Source of the DNA: Camarhynchus parvulus
Taxonomy: Eukaryota; Chordata; Aves; Passeriformes; Thraupidae
Direction: 5' to 3'
Assembly: GCF_901933205.1 (NCBI RefSeq)
Contig: NC_044572.1
Span: forward strand, 33,118,001 to 33,182,000
Length of the DNA stretch: 64,000 bases
Numbering within the stretch: the stretch's first letter is position 1; each line of letters starts with the position of its first letter. The notes beneath the pieces are model-generated. The model was not told where the DNA came from. It did not search any database and saw only the letters and a list, made by a program, of their open reading frames with translations. This document shows positions 51,447 to 64,000 of the stretch, in pieces. The translations under genes were made by a program, and so were the position numbers.

Positions 51447-51486
51447 CACTGTATGAAGGGAAAAAACACTGTATGAAGGGAAAAAG
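51447..51486. repeat. 20-bp tandem duplication
   Basis: CACTGTATGAAGGGAAAAAA at 51447-51466 is followed directly by a second copy at 51467-51486 that matches through at least its first 19 bases. Near-identity implies a recent slippage or duplication event. Confidence 0.85.
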
Positions 51487-54400
51487 GCTCTTCCATCAAC
51501 TTCTTTATCTTGCAAATAGGGCAAAGAATGATTCTCCCAGTCTGTTGCACATATTGCTGTGTTTTCCTAAGAGATGCTCCATTTATCTTAGATGAAGCAG
51601 CAACAGGAAGCACTGCTAAGCCCTGATATTTTTTTCAGAATTTCACAATATTTCAGGTAGGTCTAAGATCCTCAGCTGCTGGAGGCCGCCAGTCAGGACA
51701 GAATGGGCCTGTCCTAGGGCAGCACTTGCAGGAAGGTGAGTGAGCACACACAGGCAGGACCTACAAAAGCAAAGCAAGCACAGCAGGGCTCCCTTTCTGC
51801 AGTGGGAGGTACAGTAAAGGTCGCAGCCTTACCATGATCACTCAGGACATCACACCCTGTCACCTGCTCTCACCCATCTGCTGTTTCCATGGTGTGCTGG
51901 TGGTGTTTAACTTTCAGCTAGCGCATGTGGCTCAGCCCAGACTTGTTAAGAGCCTCTGTTTTTTCCGAAATCCAAGTGTCATCAAGGTAGACTCTAGTGA
52001 TATCCAGCCCATCCCAAATCTGTTGTTTTTCCCAGTGAGTTGTCATGGGTGTCAAGGAAAACCCAACCGGCAGGCAAGGGAAATAGTTTCTTCTGCACAT
52101 ATAAGGTGTTAGATCTGAACAAATGTGTTCTGTGTTTCTCCAGAGGAAATTTTCAGAACCCTGATGATGTCTCACATGTAAAAAAATATTTGGTTTCAGC
52201 AAGGTCTCCTCTTAGAAGCAATGGAATATGATTCTTTTACACATTGAATTTCTTCCATTTGGCTTATACTTAGGCAAGGGAATGTGTCCTTTTTGCACCT
52301 TGAGTGTCTGGGGGTTTTGCTTACGTTTGTGTGATCAAAAGTCAACTCACCTCTCCTGCAATGCAAAAGAAATTTGGCTTCAGACTTGAGCTAGGGAAAG
52401 TTTGTCGTCTTCCATCTACTCTTTCAATTTTTCTGCCACATTTAGAAGGGCTTCCTAAGAAAACATGGTCTCTGCCTTTTTGCTGAGATCAAAAACTAGA
52501 TATGCTTTTACCCCATTGATGGATGCATCTTCTTGTGCTCCAATTACACATACTGTATGTGTATTTTCTTTCTTTTTGTAGCCTATCCACCTATTCAGGC
52601 AGCGCACTGCCATTCCACGTAGAAAAGGTGATTGACCTAACTCCTGCATTCTACTTTCTCTTTCAGCTGGTTTCACTGCCAAAGGAATAATTGTATCACT
52701 CTTAGTAGCACCAAGCCCGATCATGTTCCTGTGGCCATCTCCAGCTAAAGAACTTTGGTTTGCACTTGAGCGTACATTCATTTTCTATTGTGATACTGTA
52801 CTCAAGAGAGTAACCCTGCTGTCACTTGGTTTCATATGCACATTCCTTAAAACCTAGTTCAAAGTGAGGTGATTTTCCCCCCATGCTTTGTCCTGTGCTT
52901 TTTGACACAGCTCATGAGGGTCATCATGCACTCTGTATAACTCTGCCTGATTTACTTCTGCTTTGCTACCTCAAACCCTCTGTCTCACCCAATTCTTGAT
53001 TCTTTATAATCTTCAGAGTGTGCGCACTTTCTGCTCCTCATAAGCCTCATTTTAGACCCAGAAGAGCTTTTTGGTCTTTTGTAGATATAACATCTCCAAA
53101 GCTTGCAGGGAAGCTTGCATGGAGGGGAGAGTGCAGGCGCTCAGATATTTTCATCAATGATGTGGGCGAGCCTCTTCACAGTCACTCAGTGTTCCTTCAG
53201 CTTTTCCTCTTCGCTGCCCTGGCCTGAGGGAAATGCAAAAACGGACAGGCAACTCTTCAGTGGGATGTGACAGAGAAAGTAAAAATTCCTCCTGGCTCAC
53301 TGAATTCACCCTGTGCATGAGCAGACACAGGAGGGGAGACGTGAGCAAGGAGCTCAGATGGTGGATGTCAGTGTCAGCAAAACTCCTTTCTCTGATGTTC
53401 AGTTTCCAAAAGATGAGCTGCAGTTCTACTCTGAGCTTGAAGAGATGTTTGATATTTAGGTGATGGCGAGTGTGTCTGACTGGACTTGTACTTCTTCTCA
53501 GTGCACACATTTACAAGTTTAATATAGACCAATATATTGGTGTAGCTGCCTGCTGCTGCTCACCCCAGGGAAGGACACAAGAACTCACAATCATGCCAAA
53601 ACTGTATGGAAATATAGATCTGAAAAGGCATAACAAGCAAGCTTCTGAAAGGTAAACCCACAGCTTAAAATGAACGAGAAAAAATTGATATTTAACACAA
53701 CAAAAAGAGATTGGCAACTTACCAGCCCTTTGTGAGCAACCATCATCCCACACAGGTCAGTAAGCCTTTCATCCCGAGAGCTTCAAATACAACATGTGAC
53801 TTTAATCCCTGTGACATGGCAAAACAATGTGTACCAAGGAATTTGGCCACTGGCAAAGAGCTTTGCTTTTCGTTAGAGGCCAGTCATTCAAGCAGCATGT
53901 GTGGTCTGCGAGTGGCTCTATCCATTATCCCCCTAATTCCTACTGGGTGTCCCTGTGCAGAGCTGTTTGCTGCGTTCATTCCTGACTGCAAACTGAGCAT
54001 TATTCCCTGTCCCCCTGTGCTGATCCACCCTGTCTGGCAGGCTGCAGCCTCTTGCCTGGCAGGCTGTGCAAGGACAGCAGGGAGCCCAGCCTGGCAGACA
54101 GTGTTTGTACTCTGGCACCCAGCAGTGTCATCAGCTTCCCAAGAGGGCAATCCCCTTCCAAGCCACAGCAGCCTGCCCAGCATGGAGAGGCTCCTCTGTT
54201 AGACCTGGAAATCCATCATAACCCTGCAAAAGTAAGGAAACAAGTGTTGTCTGGGGCATGTAGATCTTCTGCCTGGAAAGGGGTTAGAGGAAAGAGTAAG
54301 AAGGTGTCTTGGGGCATCCCTCCAGTGCTTGTACTCCCTTTAGACAGTAAAGTCTCTCTTAAAGTCTCATACCTACGGAGATTCCTGTCCATTGCAGCTC

Positions 54401-56326
54401 TGCTCTCAGAAGCTGCTGCATTTGTTTTCCCACCTGTAAAAGAAACTGCCTGTTAACTTCTCTCTCTCTGTAGAGCACTTGCTGAGTGATACCTACACTT
54501 TGTCAGGCATCATTTCTATTAAACTTTTTCTGTCTGTCACAAAACACAAGATGTTCAACACAAAACAAGGTATTCACACAAGTAATTTTTTTCATGAGTC
54601 AGTTCACCAGTTTTTCAACATATATAATACAAGATGCAAGAAATGTACTTGAAATGTAGTTCAGAGTTTTATTCCATTAATGGAATTGTTGTTTAGCATT
54701 TCATCAAATGAAGCTTGGTTCATCCACTCTCTGTAAAGATTCACTCAATGTACTTTAAAAAAACCCCATAGTTTGTTATTTGCATACTTTTCTGTCTAAA
54801 GTTCAAAAAAAGAGAAAAGGTCGCTAAAACTCCACGCCAATATGTTTGATACTACACTTGGAATTCTCTTTTGCCTTTAACTATTTTTAACATACTTTGT
54901 TTTCATTTTCTTCATAGATATTGAATTTTATTTTTTTAAGGGAACTAAAAGCATGTAGTGATTCTTGGAGACTGCCTTTTTTTCCCTCTCCTTAACTGGC
55001 ATATGGTTCTTTTCTATTAAGGTTTCACACCTCTGGCTGACATATAATCTGTTTGCTAAGAAAATAGGCCTTTATCAGGTTGTGAAAAGTTCCTTACAAA
55101 AAGAAAATCCAGTGTATTTTGATAGTTTGCAAAACATCTGGAACTTTTACTTCTCTAAATGCATTAAGGTTTTTCTTTCTGAAAGGACAGAAATCCTCAG
55201 CAGGCACTGAAGGCAATGGGTGGGAGATGCAATGTGTGCTGTAACTAAAGAGTTTAGAAACCACAGCAATGTTGCTGAAATAATAGAGATAAAAGGGAAA
55301 GTAGGGCTAAGCTCTAGTACATCCAAAACCAGCTGGCTCCCAAAAGGAATTTCCATTTTGGTTTTGAAGGGGTTTGGTGAGGTCACACAGGCTAGAGCCA
55401 GTCTCCACTGCTCTTTGTGCCTGCCTGTATTTGCCCAAGAGACATGGCCAGTTTGGGGACACAAAGTGGAGAACAGAGGTCAGGAGCCTGGCAAAAGGCT
55501 CAGTGTGCCATGGGGACATGGCAGAGAGGGAAAAATGCAGCACAATTTCAAAGCAAATGGGTTTCAGAATCCAAAACTAATCATGTTTCATCATTTGCGG
55601 TGAAAGAAAACCAAAGTCATTCTGTTCTGGGCCAAAAAAAGGGGCTATCTCCAAGCTTTCTCAATTCAATTGTTTCTTGATGAAGCAATTATTGTGAAAT
55701 TATCAATTCAGAAATATTCCTTTTGAAAATGTCAAAGTAAAATATTTTGAGTTTTATGAGCTTGGCAGAATTTTTTCTTTTCTGACGAGAAATAGTCTTT
55801 GAGACAAGTATGCATTGGGACATGGATTGTTATTTTGCTTTTCTCATGTTTTCTCCCTTTCTATCTTTCAGGGATACTTACTGCTTCTTAAGCCCATTTA
55901 GCACTCCATAGCATTCTCAAAACCAGCTACAGATCTCCCAAAAGAGGAAGGAACTTTTTTCATAACTCACTGACTATTTTTAATGTCTAAGACAACGTAC
56001 TGGCGACAAGTTTTATTTCTGCTCACACAGGGCATTGGCTAATGAGTAAATATTACAATTTTAGAGTCCATTTTAAAAATTCATTCAATGTTTATGGCTC
56101 AGAATGAAATATCAGTAGCTAAATTTTATATGACAATATTGATCATACTGCGGAGATTCAGGTAAACATGCTATGTATTTACAAAAGTTTGCTATTTGTA
56201 AAAATCAGGCATACAATCCATTTAATGTGCTCCTTGATGTCTGAAAGGAGGGTTAAATGAACTGGTTTAGATAAATGTATCTGACTGCATTTGCCATGGG
56301 CTGAGAGGGCTTGCAAGGAGAGGTAC
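51487..56326. other. Non-coding spacer with a GC-richer block near 53.9-54.2 kb
   Basis: The longest ATG-started frame of the window (163 codons, 53711-54202, plus strand) lies here. Its translation is rich in serine, proline and cysteine without a recognisable fold, and frames of about 100 codons overlap it on the minus strand. This is the pattern of stop-poor GC-rich DNA. CTGGCAGGCTG occurs twice, at 54034 and 54056. No gene is supported. Confidence 0.45.
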
Positions 56327-56386
56327 GGCATGTATGAGAGCCCTCCATGCCTACTTCATGGTATGTATGGCATGTGTGAGAGCCCT
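56327..56386. repeat. Imperfect 42-bp tandem duplication
   Basis: GGCATGTATGAGAGCCCT at 56327-56344 recurs at 56369-56386 with one transition. CTACTTCAT follows both copies at different offsets, which suggests a duplication with a small internal deletion. Confidence 0.7.
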
Positions 56387-56710
56387 ACTTCATTCCTCAG
56401 CTCCCACTGCAGCCCACCAGCCTCTTCAGGACCCAGATAACTTTCCTTACCTCACTGGCCACAGGGCTGAGCACGGTCTAGGTCAGTGCAGCCACATGAT
56501 GCTGCCATCAGGAGCTCCAGGTGCACTGTGACACACACGTTGAGGAGACCTGTGGGAAGTTTTGTGTGGAACTGATTTGCAGCAGCTCCAGGACCAGGTA
56601 CCAAAACCTCATGTTGTTTCATGACCCCCTCTGGCTGCACTGTTTTACAACTGAAATTATCAGGCAGGCTAACGGAAAGAAACCCAATGCAGGGTTTGGC
56701 AGTTTTTTGC

Positions 56711-56745
56711 AAAGCCAGTTTGTGTCCAAAGCACAAACTGGTTTT
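56711..56745. repeat. Short hairpin
   Basis: CCAGTTTGTG at 56715-56724 and CACAAACTGG at 56732-56741 are exact inverted copies around a 7-nt loop. Pairing extends by about four more positions, including one wobble, into the flanking A and T runs. The total is 35 nt, too short for a microRNA precursor on its own. Confidence 0.7.
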
Positions 56746-59080
56746 TTTTTGCAGAATTCATTCATGCCAGCAAACTTTGGCCACTGAAAAAGGGCTGAAA
56801 CTCACTGAAAAGAGAGAACACACCTTGGAATAACACTTGGTTCTCCAGCTGTGATGCTGTACTCTTCAAGCAGACCTGTGGTGCAGCCCACTGTAAATTT
56901 CCATACTGGACTGGTGAGCAAATATTACACAAGCTGTCCTCAGTGGTAGGATGAGCTGCACCCTCCCATCAATCACAGCAGACCTTCTGGAACACTCCAT
57001 GGGCTTGGAACCACCCTGGTGACAATAGCTCCAAATCAGAGTGGAAATACATTTGTGCAATGGTACCAAGGTACTTGTGCTGTCTGCACAGCCTGATCTA
57101 TTGGGATGACAACAAATTTTAAATTCTCAGAGTCATCACTTCAGTGGCTTTTGGAAGCTGAACATCCACTTCCAAAGAGAAGGAACAGGAGACTTTAGTA
57201 ACTAATTCAATTGGCAAACCATTCTGTCTTGTTGCTACCAGAGAAAGCTGAAACATATTTATATTCTTTTTCTGGGCTCTAATCACCTCAGAGGAAGATA
57301 GGATACATAATTATTACTGAAAATAACATAAATGCGTCTCTGTTTTTTTGTTGTTTGGTGCACAGCTTTTGTATAGCACTACCCAAATGCAGATGACATT
57401 GCCTTAGAATTTTATAGTTATTAATTTCTTACCTCCTCTTGATCTGAATCAGAAAATGGGTTTATTATTAAGAAATATGAAAAAAATGCTGCAAGCAAGC
57501 AAAAATGGTCCCAAATCCAAGAGAGAAGGTGTACATTTCCATAAGGGTTACAAGATTCAGAAGTCTGTGAGACTTTGTTGCATGTGTCTTGGCAAGGAAT
57601 TAATAATCATCACATGCTTTGTCCTGGTGATTGAAATAAATTACTTGCTTAAATTGCTAAGCAAGATGACCCATCTGTTGGCCCATGCTTGTTCAGATTC
57701 TCAGTAGTTTATTATTCAAAATAATGACTGCCATATGCAACAGTAAACAGTTCTTTTAGAATTGACTGAAAGATCCTGTGCTGCTTTTGAAGGCAGTTTG
57801 CAGAAATTGTTCATGTTCCCCTCCAGAACCTGCCATTCAACCAAACTCACCCTGACAGAGCTATTGCACTGCTGTTCTGTGAAGGCAGAGACAAAACCAC
57901 AGCAGAAGCCTGGACGAGATCAGATTTATTCTTCATGGATGGAGAAGTCTGAAAATTATGGATTATACAGCTCTGCAGCCCCAAACAGCACCAGGCATGT
58001 CCCAGTTTTTTGTTTATTTGCATCACCAAAGCAACTATCATATATTCCAGTCACAGGAGTGGTCAGAATGATTAAACATGCATTACAAAATCTATCTAAG
58101 CTGGCAGCAGCCACTCTAACACTCCCAAAGCCAAAAAAATAAAAAGACTGTTCTAATCCAAATTCACGCTCTTTTTTAAAAAACGCCTGAATGATTAGCT
58201 GAATTCTATATAGTGCTCCTTCATGGTCAACAAATTCAGTCCATTAGACCCAGGAAGGCCGAGTATCCCAGGGATGAGTGCTTCCCCTGAGCCCATTGCC
58301 CCTTACAGGCCCAGAAGCACAAACCAGGAGCTCTCCAGCACGAGAATCTCTGCGGTGGGATAAGGCAGAAGGCAAGGGTAATGGCAGCACTTGAGTCATG
58401 TCACAGGGACGTGCCACTTGCTGTCAGCATGCCCAGAATGAAAGGATCATGGCATAAGGAAATCTGTCTAGACAAGGGAGTGGCTTCCCTGCTGAAGAAT
58501 TAATGAGTGCAGTTAGAGGTTAGAACACTGCCTGTGCGGGAGACAAGAACCATCAGGTTATTCCCTTGGCAGCCTCTTCTGCCCTCAGCCATATTTAAGC
58601 TCACTGGTCAAGTTATAGCTGGCAGTGTCACTGCCCTGAGCAAGCATGGTGCAAAAAGGCCATCAGTCCTCAGCAAGGGAGATAGAGGAGAGGGGAAAAC
58701 CCCACCCTGCGCCCACACTGTTGTGCAGGCGCCCACAGCTCACTGTGCTGGGTGTAATTAAACAAAACCAGACATGCCACCAAACTCTCTGCATGCCTTT
58801 AGAGGTTCGAGGATGTGCCTGTGTGTTGGAGTTGATCACCTCCCTCTGTTTTGTTATTTTTTTATCAGTGAATTTCTGTTAAATTCCACTGGCTCCCATC
58901 CTCTAACCTTTCCCTGTTAGGGAAGGGCTGAGAGCCAGAGTTTTACAAACAGTCCTCATATACATCTACTTAATAAATAAATAAATGGCAAGGTTCCTTT
59001 TCATAACATCCTTTGCCTCTAATTTAGACCATCCACATTTCATCCCCAGGCTGAACACACATTCAATTCATACAAGACCC

Positions 59081-59300
59081 ATAAACTATGTTAAGACCAC
59101 AGAGCATCCATGATTTGTTCATTATGTTAATAGTGACTCACCATGGCCAGATTACAGATGTTAAATTGCTGATGGATGGCCCACATCCAGCACATGGTAT
59201 TCAGCTGAAGTATTAATCACGTGTGGAAAGATCTTTCTTTTCTCTCTTGGTCCCCGTGAATAATGAAACCTCTAATACAGTGTATTGTACTTTACAAGCT
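59081..59300. promoter_or_regulatory. Weak candidate regulatory stretch with AP-1 site
   Basis: Contains a consensus AP-1 site TGACTCA at 59134-59140 and several TAAT/ATTA cores in repeat-poor sequence. Single matches occur by chance, so this is only a pointer for an alignment or chromatin check. Confidence 0.17.
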
Positions 59301-62300
59301 TACTGAAATGAACTCCCTTCTAAAAAGAGAAAAGGATAATACTATTAAAGCAGCTGAATCCTGTACATGACATGATGACATATTAGGACTTACTGGATAG
59401 CTAAATGAACAAACTCACTTTTTGTTGATTTATGCCAGCAGCACCGGCCTTTCTTTCCCAGGAAGGGAAGTTTTCTTGTTTCCCTCTTTCTTTGTTGGAA
59501 ACAGATAACTTATTGGGTGTGATACTGACTAGTAGACAATTGTTCATGAAAAAACACAGTGTGTAAAGGAACAGGAAAGAAAGGCTAAGTGCAGATTTGG
59601 GTAAGAAATAACTCATCTGGAGTTGGAAATAACGTTTTCCCTTGGTATGCTGGCAGACCATCTTCTTCCGAAATACTGAGTGAGAATCAGATATAGGAAT
59701 CTCCCACACTATTTCTTGTGTTTCCTTTTTCTTTTCTTTTGGCATGGGAATTTTCATTGGTGCAAGGGTAACAAGTTCTAGTGGGCAGTACAATTTACCG
59801 CTTGTGATACAATGCCTATCATCATTGCTCTTTTAAATTTTCTTCTGGTTTAATGAAGATAGTAAGAAACTTGATTCAGAAAACTATATACTTACTGGGC
59901 CTTTAAAAATCTCCAGATGTTTCAAAAGAAATTGTAAAACTCTAAAACCAAAGTGGCTCATTCCTCTTAAGGCTCTTCTTAGGAAGTGAACAAAGACAAT
60001 GTACCAACAGTCAGTTTCTTCGTGAACAAATACAAGTTTCTTCTTATATTGTACTGCAACCATGTATGAAGCAAGAATAACAGTGATTCAAAAAAATCAG
60101 AGGCTTGGAAATATTTTCCTATGCTGCTGAAAATCTCACCATTAACACAAGCCATATAATACAGCATGCTCTGCTCCTCAACACAAGAAAAGCAGATGGT
60201 TTTGATACGGCTATGACTGTCCCTTCAGAAGACAAGTTCAGAACTGAAACAATGGATTGCTGGATCATTCAGCTTCAAGGCTGATGGAGATTTCTGGTAA
60301 TGATATTATGCCTAAGTAGGGGCAGTCCCTGGGCAGTCAGAAGTAACAGAAATGACATCCTGATGCCTGTAAATGCCAAGGGAACAAAACACCTGGGAGA
60401 ATATTCAGCCTCAAGGCTGCTGCTGCTGTTTTGGAAGATGTGAGTTTACTTTTTCAGGGAAAGGAAGTAATTACTCTAGGCATGTGTGGAAGCGCTGAAG
60501 AGACTACTGCAAATCTCTCCTGATAGCCATGGCCAGCTATAAATACTTCTATGCTCTCTGTGCTGTAGCATGAGATGATAACTGATATGTTCAGACAGGG
60601 ATGCCAAGAGGGGGATGGGGACTGGAAACACCATTTCAGGCGCCAAGACAAATTTCTTGAGAAAGGAAATCTGAAACCGGCAGAGGATGGAATGGACTTC
60701 ATGCAGAGGTACTGCTGTAGGCTTTGGCCTGCACACCTCACACCCACTTCAGTCCTCTGGACACCATTTAGAGGGGGCTCGAACAGGGAACAAACTGGCT
60801 TGGGGTCAATATCACCCTAGTTTAATTAATCACTACTGCATTAGAAGCAGTAACTGGGGAAATATAATAATAGTTAGTCCATATGAAGCAGCTGCAAAGC
60901 TTCTTAGCAACTTTAAGAATGACCCTTCAACCTTTTCTCATTACTCGTATGATTAATGCTTATCCATGTGAATAGTCTCATTGATTTAACTCACCCTACT
61001 TCTGCAGGTAAGGACTTCAGAATCAGACAAAAAAAATAGAATTATACTCTTCCCCTGTTATTTCAAATCCAGTTTCATTTAAGTGCAGTAATTGACTCAA
61101 TAGACCTTGCCCAGAGAAGGGCAGTAGAGAACTTCCTCTGTAACTAAGGGTTCCACTTTAACTAAAAGAACAATACCAACATCCATAGTGTAATCTGTCT
61201 TTTTAGTTCCAGCTGTATCAATGATGTTGTTTGAACTTTAAATGTTCATAAGTAATGTCTAAAAGCAGTCTCCGCTTTAATTCAACACAAGAAAAAAAAT
61301 TGCACAAAATATCAAAAAAGGAAAGAAGAGAATCTCTTGTTAAAGCTTCAGTTAAAAGTTTTTTTATCCAAATACATCCAGTTTTGCAATACTGGCTTTA
61401 TGTTGTGATTTTTTAAGCATTTTTTAACTAGTCCAGTAAGTACTTATGGGTGACAATATGCTTATTTTTCCCTGGAACACCAATATAAAACTATTCCACT
61501 CAGTGTGGTCTGTATTTTTGACATATGCCACAAGCCTAGACAACTTTCTCAGTATCATTATTCACTGGGAATCTTTAGCTCATCTCTTGTTCTGTCCCTA
61601 AGCAGCCTTCATCTATCTCTTTCAGCAATTTTTCTTCAACTCCTTATAAATCTTTTGCTGCTGTCTTAGAGAAAATCCCCTCTATTATGAGGAGCTGCTT
61701 CTCTGAATGGGCAAGGGAAGCCAAGAGAACACTATTCTTGTGGTAAGGACTTCCAATCAGGCTTTCATCATGGAATCATCACAAGTATCATAATCCATAT
61801 TCCAATTTAAGCTGTAAGGTACTTTTTAAGCGACACAAAATTGGGAACTTTCATTGAATGCTCTGGTATGTGCCTGTTATTAACACCTCTCCATCAGGAT
61901 AGCATTGGATACACAAATCACACCTCTGCAGTTAAAACTTGTCTCTGTTCTAGGCAGTGTGCTGGACAGACCCAATTTGGCAATGGTAGCAAGAGATTCA
62001 TGGTCCATTTCACATAACAGTTTGGCTTCCATAAATAACGACGTGGACTTCTTACACCACCAAGCAAAACCTTATTCTCTGTCTGTATATTAGTACTCAA
62101 TTTTAGGTGGCATGAGGTGCTTTTTTCTTTGCTGCTGTGTCAGAAAAGTTGCTCATCTCCAGTTTTACAACACATGCAGAAGAAAACTAAACAAATAGAC
62201 ACAGTGGGAACAGTTATGGATAAATCAGTTTCATATTTACCAGTGCTGTACCTTTAACTCTGGATCTTTTCATTACCTCCTCCATTTCTCAAATTCAGCT

Positions 62301-62564
62301 AATGTCAGTTTCCTAGGATCTTCAGACATCTTTGCACATCAGTGCTCACACATGAGCAATCTTGATATGAAGGCCCCATTATTTGGAGCCTTCATATACA
62401 TCTCTTTCTGCACCAAAGGAGCACAAATACTTGTGACAGCATCAGTCCTACCATGATCACACACTGCTTGGTTAATTTCTCTTCCTGATACGTTTGTCCT
62501 CTGATGGAATTACTAATATTTATTGCTTAAATTTACCCTAGCATTTCTGGTCTTCTGGTTTGAT

Positions 62565-62654
62565 CCAGACCAAAACATCATCTATATAGAACACACTTGC
62601 TCTGTGTAATTAAAATGCATGGCATTCACAGCAGAGCACCTTGGGCACCCCAAA
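62565..62654 (-). pseudogene. Possible broken reverse-transcriptase remnant
   Basis: On the minus strand, 62565-62588 reads YIDDVLVW, which has the YxDD catalytic signature of retroelement reverse transcriptases. In the same frame, 20 codons upstream of the Y, lies FGVP (62643-62654), resembling the FG-x-x-x-AP block that precedes YxDD in Ty3-type enzymes. The spacing is a few residues shorter than usual and a stop codon interrupts it (62610-62612). Other stops follow shortly on both sides, and no protease, RNase H, integrase or LTR could be recognised. It may be an old, decayed Ty3-like or retroviral copy, or a chance match. Confidence 0.25.
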
Positions 62655-64000
62655 AGCTCTTCATGGAAATTGTGTTTCCCAAAGGATGTGTTAAATTTGC
62701 ATAAACAAATGCTCTCAGTCTTAATGGGATGTTAGATCACAGAATTGTGTCTTTCAGACAGAACTGGTGCAATTAAAGAGTGAAACACTGGGTCAGTGCA
62801 GTATATAGCATTCTATGGAGAGGTTTCACACTGAGCTCAGCAGTCTCATCACACCTGCCTCACTGTAACAGAACACCTCTTGTGCAGTTTTCTCTTCTCC
62901 ACTTCTTCCCAGTGTCCAAAACATTCAACTGCTTAAAGGCACACTCCAATGCTGCACACTTCCCAGTATCACACTTCCAGCTCTTCCAGCACATCCAAGA
63001 CTGCTCCTACAGAACTGTCCCTGCAGTCTCTCCTAGCATCCCAGACATTCCCTCTACTGCAATTCAGAGGTTCATTTACTCAAAGCAAGAAAATAATAGC
63101 AAGCTGTTCTGACAGAAAGGCTTTCTACTTCCTCCTTTCTACAAAACTAGCAATAAACAAAGCCAAATTTGACATTTTCAATTTGCATGTTAAACTTTTC
63201 TCCCAGCTCCTACTGACTTGAAACACCTTGGAACAGAGCCAGACAGATGTGAGGATGTAGTTTATCTGGGAAGGGAAACTAGAATATAATTTGGCAATTC
63301 TTCTGGGAGGAAAACACATGCCAAAGGGAGCCAAGCCTCTGAAGTAAAACATCCATCACTCACCTCTTCTCCCACTCTTCCAGCAGTAAAGTGACATACC
63401 TTTATTAATATTTATTGCCACTGAGCAACACACCATAGTTTAGAGAAATTACTGGCACCAGAAGAAAAGAGGTGAGCAAGAAGGGGATGGGCGAGAGGGC
63501 TGGGTGAAGTTGAATAAGCTGTCCCAACCAGCAATGATAGTGGGTTTGGCTAGTCATTCTGAGAAGCTGCTAAGACCAAAGAAGCAGAAATTTCTCTGAG
63601 AATGGACTACCACATGAAGGTTTCCAGTGCAAGAAAGTCCTAATTACAAATTAACCAGGCTAACTCACTGTAAGGAGGATGCTGTCAAGTTTGCTTTCTA
63701 CCAGGTGCACAAAGCAACATCCAGAACAAAAAGCAAACTCACATGACCAACAGCTGACCCGGTTTCCCAGCTATCAGGCTGAAGGAAACTCAGAGCTGTC
63801 TGCACGTGGTGCAGCTGTGTCCCCAGCACAGGGCCAGAACAGCTGTGGAAGGACTTGAGTGGGGCACTGAAACCTATCCCAAGGCACTACAAGGCACTGT
63901 CAAGAGTTTTCAGTCTTCACCGCCAGTGATGGAGTTTAAAAGCCAGCAGAAACACTTGCCTATAACTTACATATTTCACTCTACAGTGAAGCCAGTGACA
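62655..64000. other. Non-coding spacer
   Basis: No supported gene. If the reverse-transcriptase-like match near 62.6 kb is real, the upstream part of that element would lie here on the minus strand. I could not recognise its expected motifs. Open frames are at most 110 codons. Confidence 0.5.

Larger units (their letters stand above)
56387..62564. other. Non-coding spacer
   Basis: No supported gene. Open frames are at most 130 codons, and the 130-codon minus-strand frame at 59401-59793 is lysine-rich without a known motif. A short hairpin at 56711-56745 and a weak regulatory candidate at 59081-59300 are listed separately. Confidence 0.5.

Noticed and set aside
51918..52202. Minus-strand frame containing VYLDD followed by KTE, resembling a reverse-transcriptase core
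   Set aside because: The block expected upstream of YxDD is absent at the right spacing and a four-residue match of this kind is expected about once by chance in this window. It was not called, although it shares the strand of the match at 62.6 kb.
53711..54202. 163-codon open frame, the longest ATG-started frame noticed
   Set aside because: It lies in locally GC-rich, stop-poor DNA with overlapping open frames on the other strand, and its translation has no recognisable domain. A frame of this length is plausible by chance in 64 kb.

Overview
The window reads as non-coding vertebrate nuclear DNA, most likely from a bird or another sauropsid. It is AT-rich with few CpG sites. Open frames are short, scattered over all six frames, and longest where GC rises by chance. 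I see no bacterial-style gene packing, operon, ribosomal binding site, CRISPR array or recognisable RNA gene. There are no obvious Alu, B1 or L1 blocks, and the visible repeats are mostly microsatellites, A-tracts and a few weak retroelement-like traces. The sauropsid assignment is an inference from this sparse repeat content. I cannot assign a species, chromosome or flanking gene, nor tell intergenic DNA from a very long intron.

Layout. 1-9.3 kb is AT-rich spacer with a (CA)n tract, A-tracts, a 43-bp duplication near 4.85 kb and a cluster of hairpins at 6.65-6.77 kb that includes a 71-nt stem-loop. At 9.29-9.49 kb lies a long pyrimidine tract with 25 uninterrupted CTT units. At 12.6-12.8 kb an 88-bp T/G-only tract with a possible G-quadruplex sits beside a 14-bp perfect hairpin and repeated nonamers. 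12.8-28.3 kb is spacer with an 85-nt hairpin at 19.55 kb and a (GAAA)n tract.

The clearest structure is at 28338-30126: two 153-bp arms in inverted orientation, 150 of 153 positions matching without gaps, around a 1,483-bp spacer. This is either an inverted duplication or a long-terminal-inverted-repeat element not identified here. 30-64 kb is again spacer, with an (ATT)/(AAT) tract at 34.2 kb, an (AG)n tract at 49.4 kb, short duplications at 51.4 and 56.3 kb, a small hairpin at 56.7 kb and a possible broken reverse-transcriptase remnant on the minus strand near 62.6 kb.

No protein-coding gene could be supported, so no pathway or gene cooperation can be described. Several AT-rich, TAAT-containing stretches are listed as weak candidates for conserved regulatory DNA; only a multi-species alignment could confirm them.
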